Shown here piece after piece: positions 31,790 through 41,500 of a stretch of 64,000 bases of DNA (positions within the stretch are counted from its first letter, which is position 1; every line of letters begins with the position of its first letter). Both the position numbers and the translations under genes were made by a program. Source of the stretch: Janthinobacterium agaricidamnosum NBRC 102515 = DSM 9628 (GTDB lineage Bacteria > Pseudomonadota > Gammaproteobacteria > Burkholderiales > Burkholderiaceae_D). Below the pieces are notes generated by a model. It was given only the letters and a program-made list of their open reading frames with translations, was not told the origin of the DNA and ran no database searches. The stretch lies in NCBI RefSeq assembly GCF_000723165.1, contig NZ_HG322949.1:3128782-3192781 (forward strand), read 5' to 3'.

Positions 31790-32392
31790 CTAACCTTCCA
31801 GCTCGGGTAGCCGGTGCCGCAGCTGCTCCAGCTGCTGCGACACCGCGCTCAGGATTTCGCGCGAAAAGTCATCGTCGTCGACCGAGCGCGACAGCACCAT
31901 CGCGCCCACCATCGACGCGTAGGTATGGATCGCCTGCTGGCGCCGCTGTTCCGGCGAGCCATCCGGCATCAAGTCGGCCATGATCTCGAATTGCTTGCGG
32001 GTGGCGTGGGTAAATGCCGGCCGGGCCGATGAACCGAGGCGCGCCACATCCGGCCCCAGCGCCGCGACGGGGCAGCCATAGCCCGGATTATCGCGGTGCT
32101 CCGGCGTCAGATAACCGTCGATAATATTGGCCAGCGCCTGTTCCGGTTGCGGCGTTTTTTCCACCTTGCTGCGCCAGCCCTCGACCGAATGTTTCAGCGC
32201 ATGTTGGCACGCCTCGGTCATCAAATCCTCTTTCGACGCAAAATGGCCGTAAAAGCCGCCATGCGTCAAACCGGCGTTCTTCATCAAATCGGCCACCCCG
32301 ATGCCATCGTAGCCATGTTCGCGAAATAACTTTGCGGCAACATTGACGATACGTTCACGGTTCAACGCGGCTTGTTCTCTGCTAACTTTCAT
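31790..32392 (-). CDS. TetR/AcrR family transcriptional regulator
   Basis: A 200-aa repressor. The N-terminal helix-turn-helix spans about residues 10-55 (ERIVNVAAKLFREHGYDGIG ... LTHGGFYGHFASKEDL). The ligand-binding C-domain ends in a helix-rich tail. The start giving MKVSREQAAL has a strong GAGGAGG site; a start ten codons upstream is possible. It is divergent from the SDR gene at 32660 across 267 bases, which suggests that it controls that gene. Confidence 0.9.
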   Translation of the reverse strand: MKVSREQAALNRERIVNVAAKLFREHGYDGIGVADLMKNAGLTHGGFYGHFASKEDLMTEACQHALKHSVEGWRSKVEKTPQPEQALANIIDGYLTPEHRDNPGYGCPVAALGPDVARLGSSARPAFTHATRKQFEIMADLMPDGSPEQRRQQAIHTYASMVGAMVLSRSVDDDDFSREILSAVSQQLEQLRHRLPELEG

Positions 32393-32659
32393 ATGGACCT
32401 CCTCACGACCGGCAATAAACATTATGGGCGTAATATATACTACGGAAATGAAGAAAGCATTAATTTTTACGTCATCGTTCTTTTTTATTCACATGTGTTG
32501 TTCACTCATCGCCGTTTTTTCGTTGCACCAGCGAGCCGATGCCGCTCCCCGCCGAGCCCGGAACGCCAATTTTTTGCATTTGTGAGGAACCGCACCGTCC
32601 GCCGCACGCTCTACCTCAATACTCGACACCTGTCTGTAATGCGTTTTAAGGAGCTTGAC

Positions 32660-33646
32660 ATGAGCAACTCTGAAAACAAGGCCGAATCGGCCGGCAACCT
32701 GCAGCGCTCGATGCAGAAGCGGCAAGATGGCCGTGACCGGCGCGCGACCGCCCCGACAACGGAAGACAAACCCGCCGCGCAGACCGGCAAGCGCGATTAC
32801 CCGGCGCCGCCATTGCCGCGGCAACAGCTGGACCATCCCGGCGCGGAAGCGCGCATGCAACTGAAGCCGCAATTCCTGGCGCCCGACTATTGCGGCAGCG
32901 GCAAGTTGGCCGGCTTGTCCGCGATCATCACCGGCGGCGATTCCGGCATCGGCCGCGCGGTGGCCGTGCTGTACGCGCGCGAAGGCGCCGACGTGGCCGT
33001 GATTTACCTGAATGAACATGAAGACGCCAACCAAACCAAGCGCTACGTCGAGGCCGAGGGCCAGAGCTGCCTGCTGATCAGCGGCGACGTGCGCGACCCC
33101 GCGTTTTGCCAGGGCGTGGCCCGCCAAGTCATGTCCACCTTCGGGCGTATCGACGTGCTGGTCAACAACGCCGCGTTCCAGGAGCATGCCGAATCGCTCA
33201 TGGAATTGACCGAGGAACGTTTTGATTTGACGATGAAGACCAATGTCTACGGTTATTTCCACATGGCCAAGGCAGTCTTGCCGCACTTGCGGCGTGGCGC
33301 CGCCATCATCAACACCGGTTCCGTGACCGGCTTGAAAGGCTCGAAAAAACTGCTCGATTATTCAACCACCAAGGGCGCCATCCACGCGTTCACGATGTCG
33401 CTGGCGTCCAGCCTGATCGAGCAAGGCATCCGGGTCAACGCGATCGCGCCCGGCCCGGTATGGACGCCGCTCAATCCGGCCGACAAATCGCCGGACCAGA
33501 TCGCCGGCTTCGGCCAGGACACCAGCATGGGCCGCCCGGCCCAGCCGGAGGAATTATCGCCGGCCTATGTGTTCCTGGCGTCGGCCGCCTGTTCCAGCTA
33601 CATCACCGGGATTGTCTTGCCGGTGACCGGCAGCGTCGGCGAATAG
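32660..33646 (+). CDS. SDR family oxidoreductase with N-terminal extension
   Basis: A 328-aa short-chain dehydrogenase of the general-stress (YdaD/YghA-like) type. A hydrophilic N-terminal extension of about 80 residues ends in QLKPQFLAPDYCGSGKL, typical of that group. The NAD(P)-binding TGGDSGIG motif is at residues 91-98, followed by NNA, the catalytic Ser in NTGSVTGLKGS and Tyr-Lys in DYSTTKGA. An AAGGAG ribosome binding site precedes the ATG. Divergent from the TetR gene. Confidence 0.9.
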   Translation: MSNSENKAESAGNLQRSMQKRQDGRDRRATAPTTEDKPAAQTGKRDYPAPPLPRQQLDHPGAEARMQLKPQFLAPDYCGSGKLAGLSAIITGGDSGIGRAVAVLYAREGADVAVIYLNEHEDANQTKRYVEAEGQSCLLISGDVRDPAFCQGVARQVMSTFGRIDVLVNNAAFQEHAESLMELTEERFDLTMKTNVYGYFHMAKAVLPHLRRGAAIINTGSVTGLKGSKKLLDYSTTKGAIHAFTMSLASSLIEQGIRVNAIAPGPVWTPLNPADKSPDQIAGFGQDTSMGRPAQPEELSPAYVFLASAACSSYITGIVLPVTGSVGE

Positions 33647-33926
33647 CGGGCTGGCACAAGGAACACGCCATGGCCAGGCCGCGGGCATCGATCTGCGCGG
33701 CTTGAACTGCGTGGCTTCGGGCCGCTGCATGGCCGCCGCAACAAGCGCCCCTTTCGATCGGGACGAATGGTCAATAGAACGGATCGCCGCGACATGGCCA
33801 GCACGCGCCATTCCCACTACAGTTGAATGCGTCGCGGCGAGATAGGCGTTTCGCCACCAGCCGTCGCTGTGGAGCCTGCCGCCAAGCAGCGCCGGGCCCT
33901 TTTTCATTTGCTCCCAAGGAACTCTG

Positions 33927-34937
33927 ATGCACCAAAAACACCCAGTAAAAGAAACCATCCGCGTCGCCGCTGTGCAATACGCGCCGGACCTGAGCAACCC
34001 CACGGGCACGCTGGAGCGTGTGCTGGCGGCGGTCAAGGAAGCCGCCGGACGCGACTGCCGGCTGCTAGTTTTCCCGGAAACGTTTATTCCTTACTACCCC
34101 TACTTTTCGCTGGTGCACCCGCCGGCAAAGATCGCGGCCGAACATAACCGGCTGTATGACAACGCGGTCACCATCGGCGGTCCGGTGACCGATGCGCTGG
34201 CAGCGGCGGCGCGCGCGCACCGCATCGTCATCTCGGTCGGGGTTACCGAGCGCGACCACGGTTCGCTGTACAACACCCAGCTGGTGTTCGACGCCGATGG
34301 CGCCTTGATCATGAAGCATCGCAAGACGCTGCCGGCGTTCCACGAACGCATGATCTGGGGCCAGGGCGACGGCGCCAGCCTCAAGGTCGTCGACAGCGAT
34401 GTCGGCCGCCTGGGCGCGCTCACTTGCTGGGAGCACTATAATCCGCTGGCGCGCTTCGCACTGATGGCGCAGCACGAGCAAATCCATATCGCAACTTATA
34501 TTGGCTCCGTATTCGGCCCGGTATTTACCGAGCAGACGGAAATCCAGTTGCGTAATCACGCGCTGGAAAGCGCTTGCTTCGTGATCAACGCCACCGGCTG
34601 GCTGACGCCTGAGCAAGTCGCCGGCATCACCGACGATCCGGACATGCAGGTCGTGCTGAGCGGCGGCTGCATGACCGCGATCATCGGCCCCGACGGACGC
34701 CACCTGGTGCCGCCGCTGACCAGCGGCGAAGGCATCCTGGTGGCGGACCTGGACCTGGGCGAGATCGTCAACCGCAAACGCATGATGGATTCGGTCGGAC
34801 ACTACTCGCGTCCCGATATCCTCAGCCTGGCAATCCACCAGCGCACGCCTGCCCAGCTGCAGGTGGCGCCGCGCGACGCGGCGCCCGTCCAGCATGAGCA
34901 AAATACGGCCGGCAACGGTATAGTCACGGCGTCTTGA
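33927..34937 (+). CDS. Nitrilase family carbon-nitrogen hydrolase
   Basis: A 336-aa nitrilase-superfamily branch 1 enzyme, hydrolysing a nitrile to acid and ammonia. The triad is visible: Glu51 in VFPETFIPYYPYF, Lys133 in KHRKTLPAFHERM, and Cys167 in LTCWEHYNPLAR. The CWE context and length favour a true nitrilase over an amidase. The C-terminal tail (from about residue 300) is variable, as in filament-forming nitrilases. An AraC-type activator follows 53 bases downstream on the same strand and is the probable regulator. The 280 bases upstream hold no supported gene. Confidence 0.92.
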   Translation: MHQKHPVKETIRVAAVQYAPDLSNPTGTLERVLAAVKEAAGRDCRLLVFPETFIPYYPYFSLVHPPAKIAAEHNRLYDNAVTIGGPVTDALAAAARAHRIVISVGVTERDHGSLYNTQLVFDADGALIMKHRKTLPAFHERMIWGQGDGASLKVVDSDVGRLGALTCWEHYNPLARFALMAQHEQIHIATYIGSVFGPVFTEQTEIQLRNHALESACFVINATGWLTPEQVAGITDDPDMQVVLSGGCMTAIIGPDGRHLVPPLTSGEGILVADLDLGEIVNRKRMMDSVGHYSRPDILSLAIHQRTPAQLQVAPRDAAPVQHEQNTAGNGIVTAS

Positions 34938-34990
34938 GGAGAAACATCGATGCTGCCGTACCAAAACCAGCCGCCTGACGCAGGGCCATA

Positions 34991-35926
34991 TTGGACGCGT
35001 TAAGCCGGCTTCTGTCGCTGCACCCGGTGCATACGGCGCTCAACAGCCGTTGCGTGCTGGGTGTGCCGTCACGCATGGAACACCTGGCGCAATCGCATGG
35101 CGTCGCACCGTATCACCTGATCGTATCCGGCAGCGTCAACGTGCACATCAGCGGCGGCGATGCGGTCACGCTGCATGCCGGCGATGTGATCTTGTTTCCA
35201 CAAGGTCATGCGCATAGCCTCCAGGCCGGCATGGTCCACGCCACCGGTGCCGGGACGGAAATTTTATGCGGGCAATTTCATGGCGCCTCCTCGGCGGCCA
35301 CCGCGCTAATGGCGGCGCTGCCGCACATGGTGCTGATCCGCACCGCGGGCCGGTCCGACCTGGCCGGCTTGGGCCGCCTGATCCTGTTGCTCCACGATGA
35401 AGCGGCCCAGTCGGCGCCGGGAGCGGAAGCGGTGATCTTTCATTTGGCGTCGGCGCTGTTTTCCTTGCTGTTGCGAAGCTGGCTGCGGCAATCGTCCCAC
35501 CTGGACGGCCTGTTCGCGCTGCTGGCGGAGCCACGCCTGGCGCCAGCGCTGCAACGCATGCTGAGCGCCCCCGGCGCCGCCTGCAGCATCGACCAGATGG
35601 CCAGCGCCTGCAGCCTGTCCAGGACCACTTTCATGCGCCTGTTCCGGCTCGCCGCAGGCATGGGCCCGGCGCAGGTACTGCAGCGGCTGCGGATGGCGCA
35701 AGCCGAGCAATGGCTGGCAAGCAGCCGCCAATCGATCGGGCAGATCGCCGATGTCGTCGGCTACCAGTCGGAAGCGTCTTTCAACCGCGCGTTCAAGCGC
35801 CGCACCGGCGTCGGGCCTGGAGAATACCGACGCCGTGTCGCACAGCTTGATAGCGACGGCCATCCACGACCCGGCGGCCAGCAGGCGCATGACCTGCTCG
35901 ATGATTTATTCAAGCAGCATGCATGA
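34991..35926 (+). CDS. AraC family transcriptional regulator (TTG start)
   Basis: A 311-aa regulator with an N-terminal cupin sensing domain (about 10-190, with HLIVSGSVNVHISGG and LHAGDVILFPQGHAHSL) and two C-terminal AraC helix-turn-helices (about 205-300, with ACSLSRTTFMRLF and the second ending YQSEASFNRAFKRRTG). The start is placed at TTG 34991 because the conserved MDALSRLLSLHPV segment begins there; GGG lies upstream, and the nearest in-frame ATG would remove 28 residues. It probably controls the adjacent nitrilase. Confidence 0.87.
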   Translation: MDALSRLLSLHPVHTALNSRCVLGVPSRMEHLAQSHGVAPYHLIVSGSVNVHISGGDAVTLHAGDVILFPQGHAHSLQAGMVHATGAGTEILCGQFHGASSAATALMAALPHMVLIRTAGRSDLAGLGRLILLLHDEAAQSAPGAEAVIFHLASALFSLLLRSWLRQSSHLDGLFALLAEPRLAPALQRMLSAPGAACSIDQMASACSLSRTTFMRLFRLAAGMGPAQVLQRLRMAQAEQWLASSRQSIGQIADVVGYQSEASFNRAFKRRTGVGPGEYRRRVAQLDSDGHPRPGGQQAHDLLDDLFKQHA

Positions 35927-36045
35927 CGTGCTCAACATTGTGTCGGATTGAGATTGCTTTTATAAAAAGCACTCGCTAGACTTATTTTCATTATATTTTT
36001 TTATATTATTCCGAAAATATCGGCAGCACTAGCGAGGATGCCAGC

Positions 36046-38061
36046 ATGAGCACGATATTCAACAAATCCGCCGCCGCGGCAGGCGGCCCAACGCTGTCGT
36101 CGCTGGCCTGGCAGCGCCAGAACAACCGCCTGCTGCGACTGCACTTTCCGCACCAGGACGGGCCGGACGCGGTGATGCTGGCCAACCGCATCGATGCGCT
36201 GGAAAGCCTGTCGCGCGACTTTCAATTCACGGTGGAAATCATTTCCGACGACGCCGGTATCGCCCTCAAGGATGTGCAAGGCAAGATGGTCACCGTCGAA
36301 CTGGTGCGCGAAGACCGCGGCCTGCGCTACTTCAACGGTTATGTATTCGAATTCCGCCGGCTGCGCGCCGATGGCGGCCTAGTGTATTACAGCATGGTGC
36401 TGCTGCCGTGGCTGGCCTATCTGCGCCTGCGCCAGGACAACTATTTATTTCATAACAAAAACCTGCGCGCGCAAACCGACGACATCTTCGCCGACTACCT
36501 GGTGCGCGACAGCGCCTTGCGCATCGCCGGCGCCGATGCGGTGATGACCGACGCCTGCCAATACCACGAAAGCGACTATAACTACCTGCACCGGCGCTGG
36601 GAACAGCAAGGCTGGCTGTACTGGTACGAACACCGGGCCGACGGCCACACGCTGGTGCTGTCGGACGATAGCACGCAAGCCGCAGCCATCGATGGCGAGC
36701 GCGGCGACATACCGTTCCAGGGCGCCGCCGGCGCCAGCGAAGACGACGGCCTGGCCGAGTGGGCGCCGGTACGGCGGCTGGTGCCGGCCAGCGTGGCCCT
36801 GTCGAGTTTCGACTTCAAGGACCCGCGCCCCGGCCATGTCGGCTTGCCCAGCACCAACCAGCAAGGTAATGTGCTGCGCCAGGAAGTCCATGAGTACAGC
36901 GGCGCCTACGGCTTTCGCGACAGCGCCGACGGCGATATGCAGACCCGCTTGCGACTGGAAGAAATCGAAGCCGGCGCCAAGCATTTTGACGGCGCCGGCA
37001 ACGACCGCAGCGCCCAGCCAGGCCGCTGCTTCGAACTCAGCGGCCACTTCGATGATGTGGACGGCGCAGCGCAAACCAGGATCTTCCTGATCATCGAAGT
37101 GCGCCATCACGCCAGCAATAATTACCAGTCCGGCCAGGCCGCGCCATCGCACTACAGCAACCACATGCGCTGCATCCGCAAATCGATCCCGTGGCGGCCC
37201 GGACGCGGCTACAACAGCAGCGAACCGAAAATCTACGGCGTGCAGACGGCGCTGGTGGTCGGCGCCGCCGGCGACGACATCCATACCGATGAATACGGCC
37301 GGATACGGATCCAGTTCCACTGGGACCGGGTCGGCGCCTACGACGATAAAAGCTCGGCCTGGGTACGCGTGGCCAGCGCCTGGTCGGGTCCCGGTTTCGG
37401 CATGACGTCGATCCCCCGCGTCGGCAGCGAAGTCATCGTGCAATTTCTCGACGGCAATCCCGACCGGCCGCTGGTCACCGGCACGGTGCCCAATGCCGAC
37501 AATATGCCGGCCTGGACCTTACCCGCCAACAAAACCCAGAGCGGCATCCTGTCGCGCTCGACGCCGGGCGGCGGCCCCGACAACGCCAACGCGCTGCGCT
37601 TCGACGATAAAAAAGGCGCCGAACAAGTGTGGCTGCAAGCGGAACGCAACCTGGATACCAACATCAAGCACGATGAAACGCTGGCCGTGGCGCATGACCG
37701 CAGCCATTTTGTCGGCCACGACGAACAGCGCCGCATCCAGAACATGCTGGTGGAAACCGTCAAGGCCGGCACCTTGCAACAGGTCGGGACCGACAAGAAT
37801 ACCTTGGTCGGCCAGCATTACAAGATCGAAGCCGGCGACAGTTTTGAAATCACCTGCGGCCAGGCCAAGTTTTACATGGACAAGAGCGGCAATGTCGCCA
37901 TCACCGGCAAAAACATCAATATCAGCGCCAACGGCCCGGTGCAAATGAATGGCAAGATCATCGACCTGAACCCGGACGGCGGCGCGGCGGCGGTCGCCGC
38001 CAGCCCGAAAGGCGGCGCCGCGATCAGCGCCGATGTCGATGCCCAGTTCGGCGCCAGCTAA
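36046..38061 (+). CDS. vgrG: Type VI secretion tip protein VgrG
   Basis: Spike protein (671 aa) that caps the Hcp tube of the type VI secretion system and carries effectors. The gp27-like region covers about residues 15-400 (FQFTVEIISDD, YNYLHRRWEQQGWLYWYEH). The gp5 OB-fold follows (GRIRIQFHWDR, SAWVRVASAWSG, PRVGSEVIVQFLDG), then the repetitive beta-helix needle (VGQHYKIEAGDSFEITCGQA). No toxic C-terminal extension is evident. No T6SS structural genes occur in the window, so this is an orphan vgrG island whose cargo is the downstream Eag/Rhs pair. Confidence 0.95.
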   Translation: MSTIFNKSAAAAGGPTLSSLAWQRQNNRLLRLHFPHQDGPDAVMLANRIDALESLSRDFQFTVEIISDDAGIALKDVQGKMVTVELVREDRGLRYFNGYVFEFRRLRADGGLVYYSMVLLPWLAYLRLRQDNYLFHNKNLRAQTDDIFADYLVRDSALRIAGADAVMTDACQYHESDYNYLHRRWEQQGWLYWYEHRADGHTLVLSDDSTQAAAIDGERGDIPFQGAAGASEDDGLAEWAPVRRLVPASVALSSFDFKDPRPGHVGLPSTNQQGNVLRQEVHEYSGAYGFRDSADGDMQTRLRLEEIEAGAKHFDGAGNDRSAQPGRCFELSGHFDDVDGAAQTRIFLIIEVRHHASNNYQSGQAAPSHYSNHMRCIRKSIPWRPGRGYNSSEPKIYGVQTALVVGAAGDDIHTDEYGRIRIQFHWDRVGAYDDKSSAWVRVASAWSGPGFGMTSIPRVGSEVIVQFLDGNPDRPLVTGTVPNADNMPAWTLPANKTQSGILSRSTPGGGPDNANALRFDDKKGAEQVWLQAERNLDTNIKHDETLAVAHDRSHFVGHDEQRRIQNMLVETVKAGTLQQVGTDKNTLVGQHYKIEAGDSFEITCGQAKFYMDKSGNVAITGKNINISANGPVQMNGKIIDLNPDGGAAAVAASPKGGAAISADVDAQFGAS

Positions 38062-38097
38062 CACCTGTTTCTCCACTTCATCACCAGCGAGGCCAGC

Positions 38098-38541
38098 ATG
38101 GATTATCACATCGAGGAAGGCAGTTTCACCGTTCCGGACGGCGCACAGGACCGCAGCATCAACCTGCTGATACTGAACCACGGGCCCGGCGGACTGACGC
38201 TGGTAGTGACCCGCGACCAGTTGCAGGAAGGCGAAAATCTCGACACATTCCTGACCCGGCAATTGCGTACCATGGCGTCGCAAGTCAAACATTTCCAGCA
38301 GCAAGACCGTTGCGAAGTCCATCTCGGCGCGGCGCAACTTCCCGGCCTGCAAGTGTCGACATCCTTCAGGCAAAACGGCAGCAGCATCCACCAGCGCCAG
38401 ACCGTGGCCAGCCTCGGCGGTGTGGCCGTATTGTTGTTCACGCTGAGTTGTGCATCGCCGCTGACGACGCAACAGCAAGCGTATGCCGAAGTATTGCTGG
38501 CCAGCTTCAGAGCGTCACCCGCCAGTCTGGATCAGCCTTGA
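38098..38541 (+). CDS. DUF1795 (Eag-type) effector chaperone
   Basis: A 147-aa cytoplasmic protein of the DUF1795/DcrB-like family (begins MDYHIEEGSFTVPDGAQDRS, with ILNHGPGGLTLVVTRD and a C-terminal VLLFTLSCASP strand). Eag proteins are dedicated chaperones that shield the membrane helices of prePAAR effectors and help load them on VgrG. It lies between vgrG (36 bases upstream) and the prePAAR-Rhs gene (10 bases downstream), exactly the expected place. Confidence 0.9.
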   Translation: MDYHIEEGSFTVPDGAQDRSINLLILNHGPGGLTLVVTRDQLQEGENLDTFLTRQLRTMASQVKHFQQQDRCEVHLGAAQLPGLQVSTSFRQNGSSIHQRQTVASLGGVAVLLFTLSCASPLTTQQQAYAEVLLASFRASPASLDQP

Positions 38542-38551
38542 GCAACATCCG

Positions 38552-41500
38552 ATGTGCCCGGCCGCCGCCCGCCTGACCGACCCGATCGCCCACACCTCGA
38601 TCTGGGGCAACCTTGCCAAGATGGGCGGTTCGCTGATCGTCGGCGCGCTGGTCGGCGCGGCCTTGACGATCGCCGTCAGCGCCGCCCTGGTCGCCACGCT
38701 GGCGACCGGCGGCCTGGGCCTGGTGGCGCTGCTGGCGATCGGCTTTGCGGTCGGCGCGGCCATGGAAGGCAGCGGCTTGAACGGTTTTATCGACCATCAC
38801 ATCAACCGGCTGGTCGATGCGCTGATACCGCCATCGATCGAAGGCAAGATCGTCAGCGGCTCGCCCGGCGTGCGCACCAATTCGCTGGCGGCGGCGCGCG
38901 CCGCCGCGCCCGGCCCGCTCGATGTCATCGCCTGCGCAATGCATGCGTCCGGCCCGCCGCCGATGATCGCCCAAGGTTCGGACAACGTCTTCATCGACGG
39001 CCACCCGGCGGCGCGCTCCGGCGACAAGACCACTTGCGGCGGCACCATCGCGGCCGGCTCGGACAATGTGTTCATCGGCGGCGGCACTGTCACCGTGCGC
39101 GACATCGAAGACGAACGGCCATGGTGGATCAGCGCCCTCGGCGTCGCGCTCGGCGTCGCGCTGGCGCTGTGCGGACGCGGCAAGATGAACCTGTCGGCGC
39201 TGAAATCGGCACTGCCCTGCCTGCTGATGAACTTTGGCGCAGCGATGGCCGGCAGCATGGTCGGCCACCACATCAAGAACTATATCGGCCACCCGGTGAA
39301 CGTGATTACCGGCGGCAAGGTGCTGCGCGAAACGCCCGACTTCCTCCTGCCCGGCCCGCTGGCGCTGGCATGGTGCCGTTTTTACAGCAGCCACGACCAG
39401 CGCGACGGCGGCTTGTTCGGACCTGGCTGGAGCGTGCCCTATGAAGTCGCCTTGAGCATCGAGCGCGATGCGGCGGGGCAAGTAGCCGCCCTGCACTATT
39501 GCGATTGGCAGGGACGGCGCATCACCTTTCCGCCGGTGCAGCCCGGAAGCAGCCATTACAGCACAGCCGAAGGGTATTACCTGATCTGCACCGAACTGGG
39601 ACAGTATCTGGTGGAAAGCATCGACGGCATGTACCGCGACTTCGGCCTGCCCGCCCCGCACTTTGCCGGCACGCTCAAACTGCAGCGGCTGGAAGACCGT
39701 AACGGCAACTGGCACGCGCTGCGCTACGACGCAACTGGCCGCCTGTTGCACATCAACGACGGCTGCGGACGGCGGCTGGACTTGCTGTACGACCCGTCAT
39801 TCCCCGCGCGCGTGGCAGAAGTGCGCCTGGGCAAAGGCGCGCTGGACGAGCCGGCCGAGACGCTGATGTCATACCGCTACACCGCGCAAGGCGAATTGGC
39901 GCAAGTACACGACCGCAGCGGACAAGAAGTGCGCCGTTTCGCCTACCGCCAAGGCTTGATGAGCGAACACAGCGTGCCGGGCGGCTTGTCATGCCATTAT
40001 GAATGGAGCGGCAGCGGCAACCATGCCCGCGTGGCCAGGCACTGGACCGATGATGGCGAAGGGTATGACTTCCATTACGACCTGCTGCTGCGCTATACCA
40101 GCGTGAACGACCAGCTTGGCAGACAATATCGATGGGACTGGAACGACGACCAGCAGCCGGCCGCCTATACCGATGCCGAAGGACATGTCTGGCGCTACCT
40201 GTGGGATACCAACCGGCAACTGGTGGAATGCGGCGATCCCTCCGGCGCCGTCACCCGCTGCGAATACGATGCCGCCGGCCGGCTGCTGACCGTCATCAAT
40301 GCGCTGGGCCAAATCGAAAAAACGGAATGGCATGCCAGTCTCGACGTGCCGACCGCCGAGACCGACGCGGCCGGCAACCGCTGGTCTTATGTTTATGACC
40401 AGCGCGGCAACCTGATCGCCGCCACCGACCCCTCCGCTTATGAAACCGAACAATTCCATGACAGCCGCGGCTTGCCGCACACCATACGCGACGCGCGCGG
40501 CGGCTATACACACCTGGAATGGAATGTATGTGGGCAACTGACCGGCTACACCGACTGTTCCGGCAAGCACAGCGCCTTCGCCTACGATACGCGCGGCGCG
40601 CTGGCATCCGTCACCGACGCGCTGGGCCATGCCACGCGCTACGACAACGATGCACTGGGCCGTCTGCACAGCATTGCCGCAGCGGACGGCAGCCTGCAAA
40701 GATTGCGCTACGATGCGCTCGGCCAACTGACTGCCAGCATCGATAGCGCCGGCCGTGAAACCCGATACCAGCGCAACCGGCGCGGCCTGCTGACACGCCG
40801 CACCAATCCACTCGGCCACAGCGTGCAGTTTGTCTACGACAATGCCCACCGGCTGCAACGGCTGGTCAATGAAAACGGCGAAGCCTACCGTTTTGAGTAC
40901 GACCGCAACGACCACGTCATCGCAGAAACCGGCCTCGACGGCACGATCCGCCACATCGTCCACGATGCACGCGGCTTGCCGGTGAGTGTCACCGACGCCG
41001 TCGGCGAAACCGATGCCCTGACCTTGCGCATGCAGCGCGACGCGCTGGGCCGCCTCAGCGCCAGACACGCGCGCGGCCGCGGCACCGCCTACCGCTACGA
41101 CCAGATTGGCCAGTTAGTGCAGGCCCGGCAATACAGCGACAGCGGCGGCCATCGCACCGTGCACGATCACTTAATGTTGAGCTACAGCCCGCGCGGCGAA
41201 TTGCTCAGCGAAACGGGACAGATGGGCAAGCTCAGTCATCAATACGACGCACTGGGCAACCGCAGCGCCACCACGCTGCCCGATGGACGCACTATCAACA
41301 GCCTGTATTACGGCTCCGGCCACTTGCACCAGATCAATATCGACGGCGGCATCGTCAGCGACATCGAACGCGACGACTTGCACCGCGAAGTGTCGCGCAG
41401 CCAGGGCCGTCTCGGCAGCAGCTTCGGCTATGACAGCATGGGCCGGAAAACCTGGCAGCACGCCAGCGGGGAAGCCCGGCACGATACCGTGCTGCGCAAG

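Noticed and set aside
33647-33926. A gene in the 280-base gap before the nitrilase
   Set aside because: Only short frames without start signals or family features; nothing supportable.
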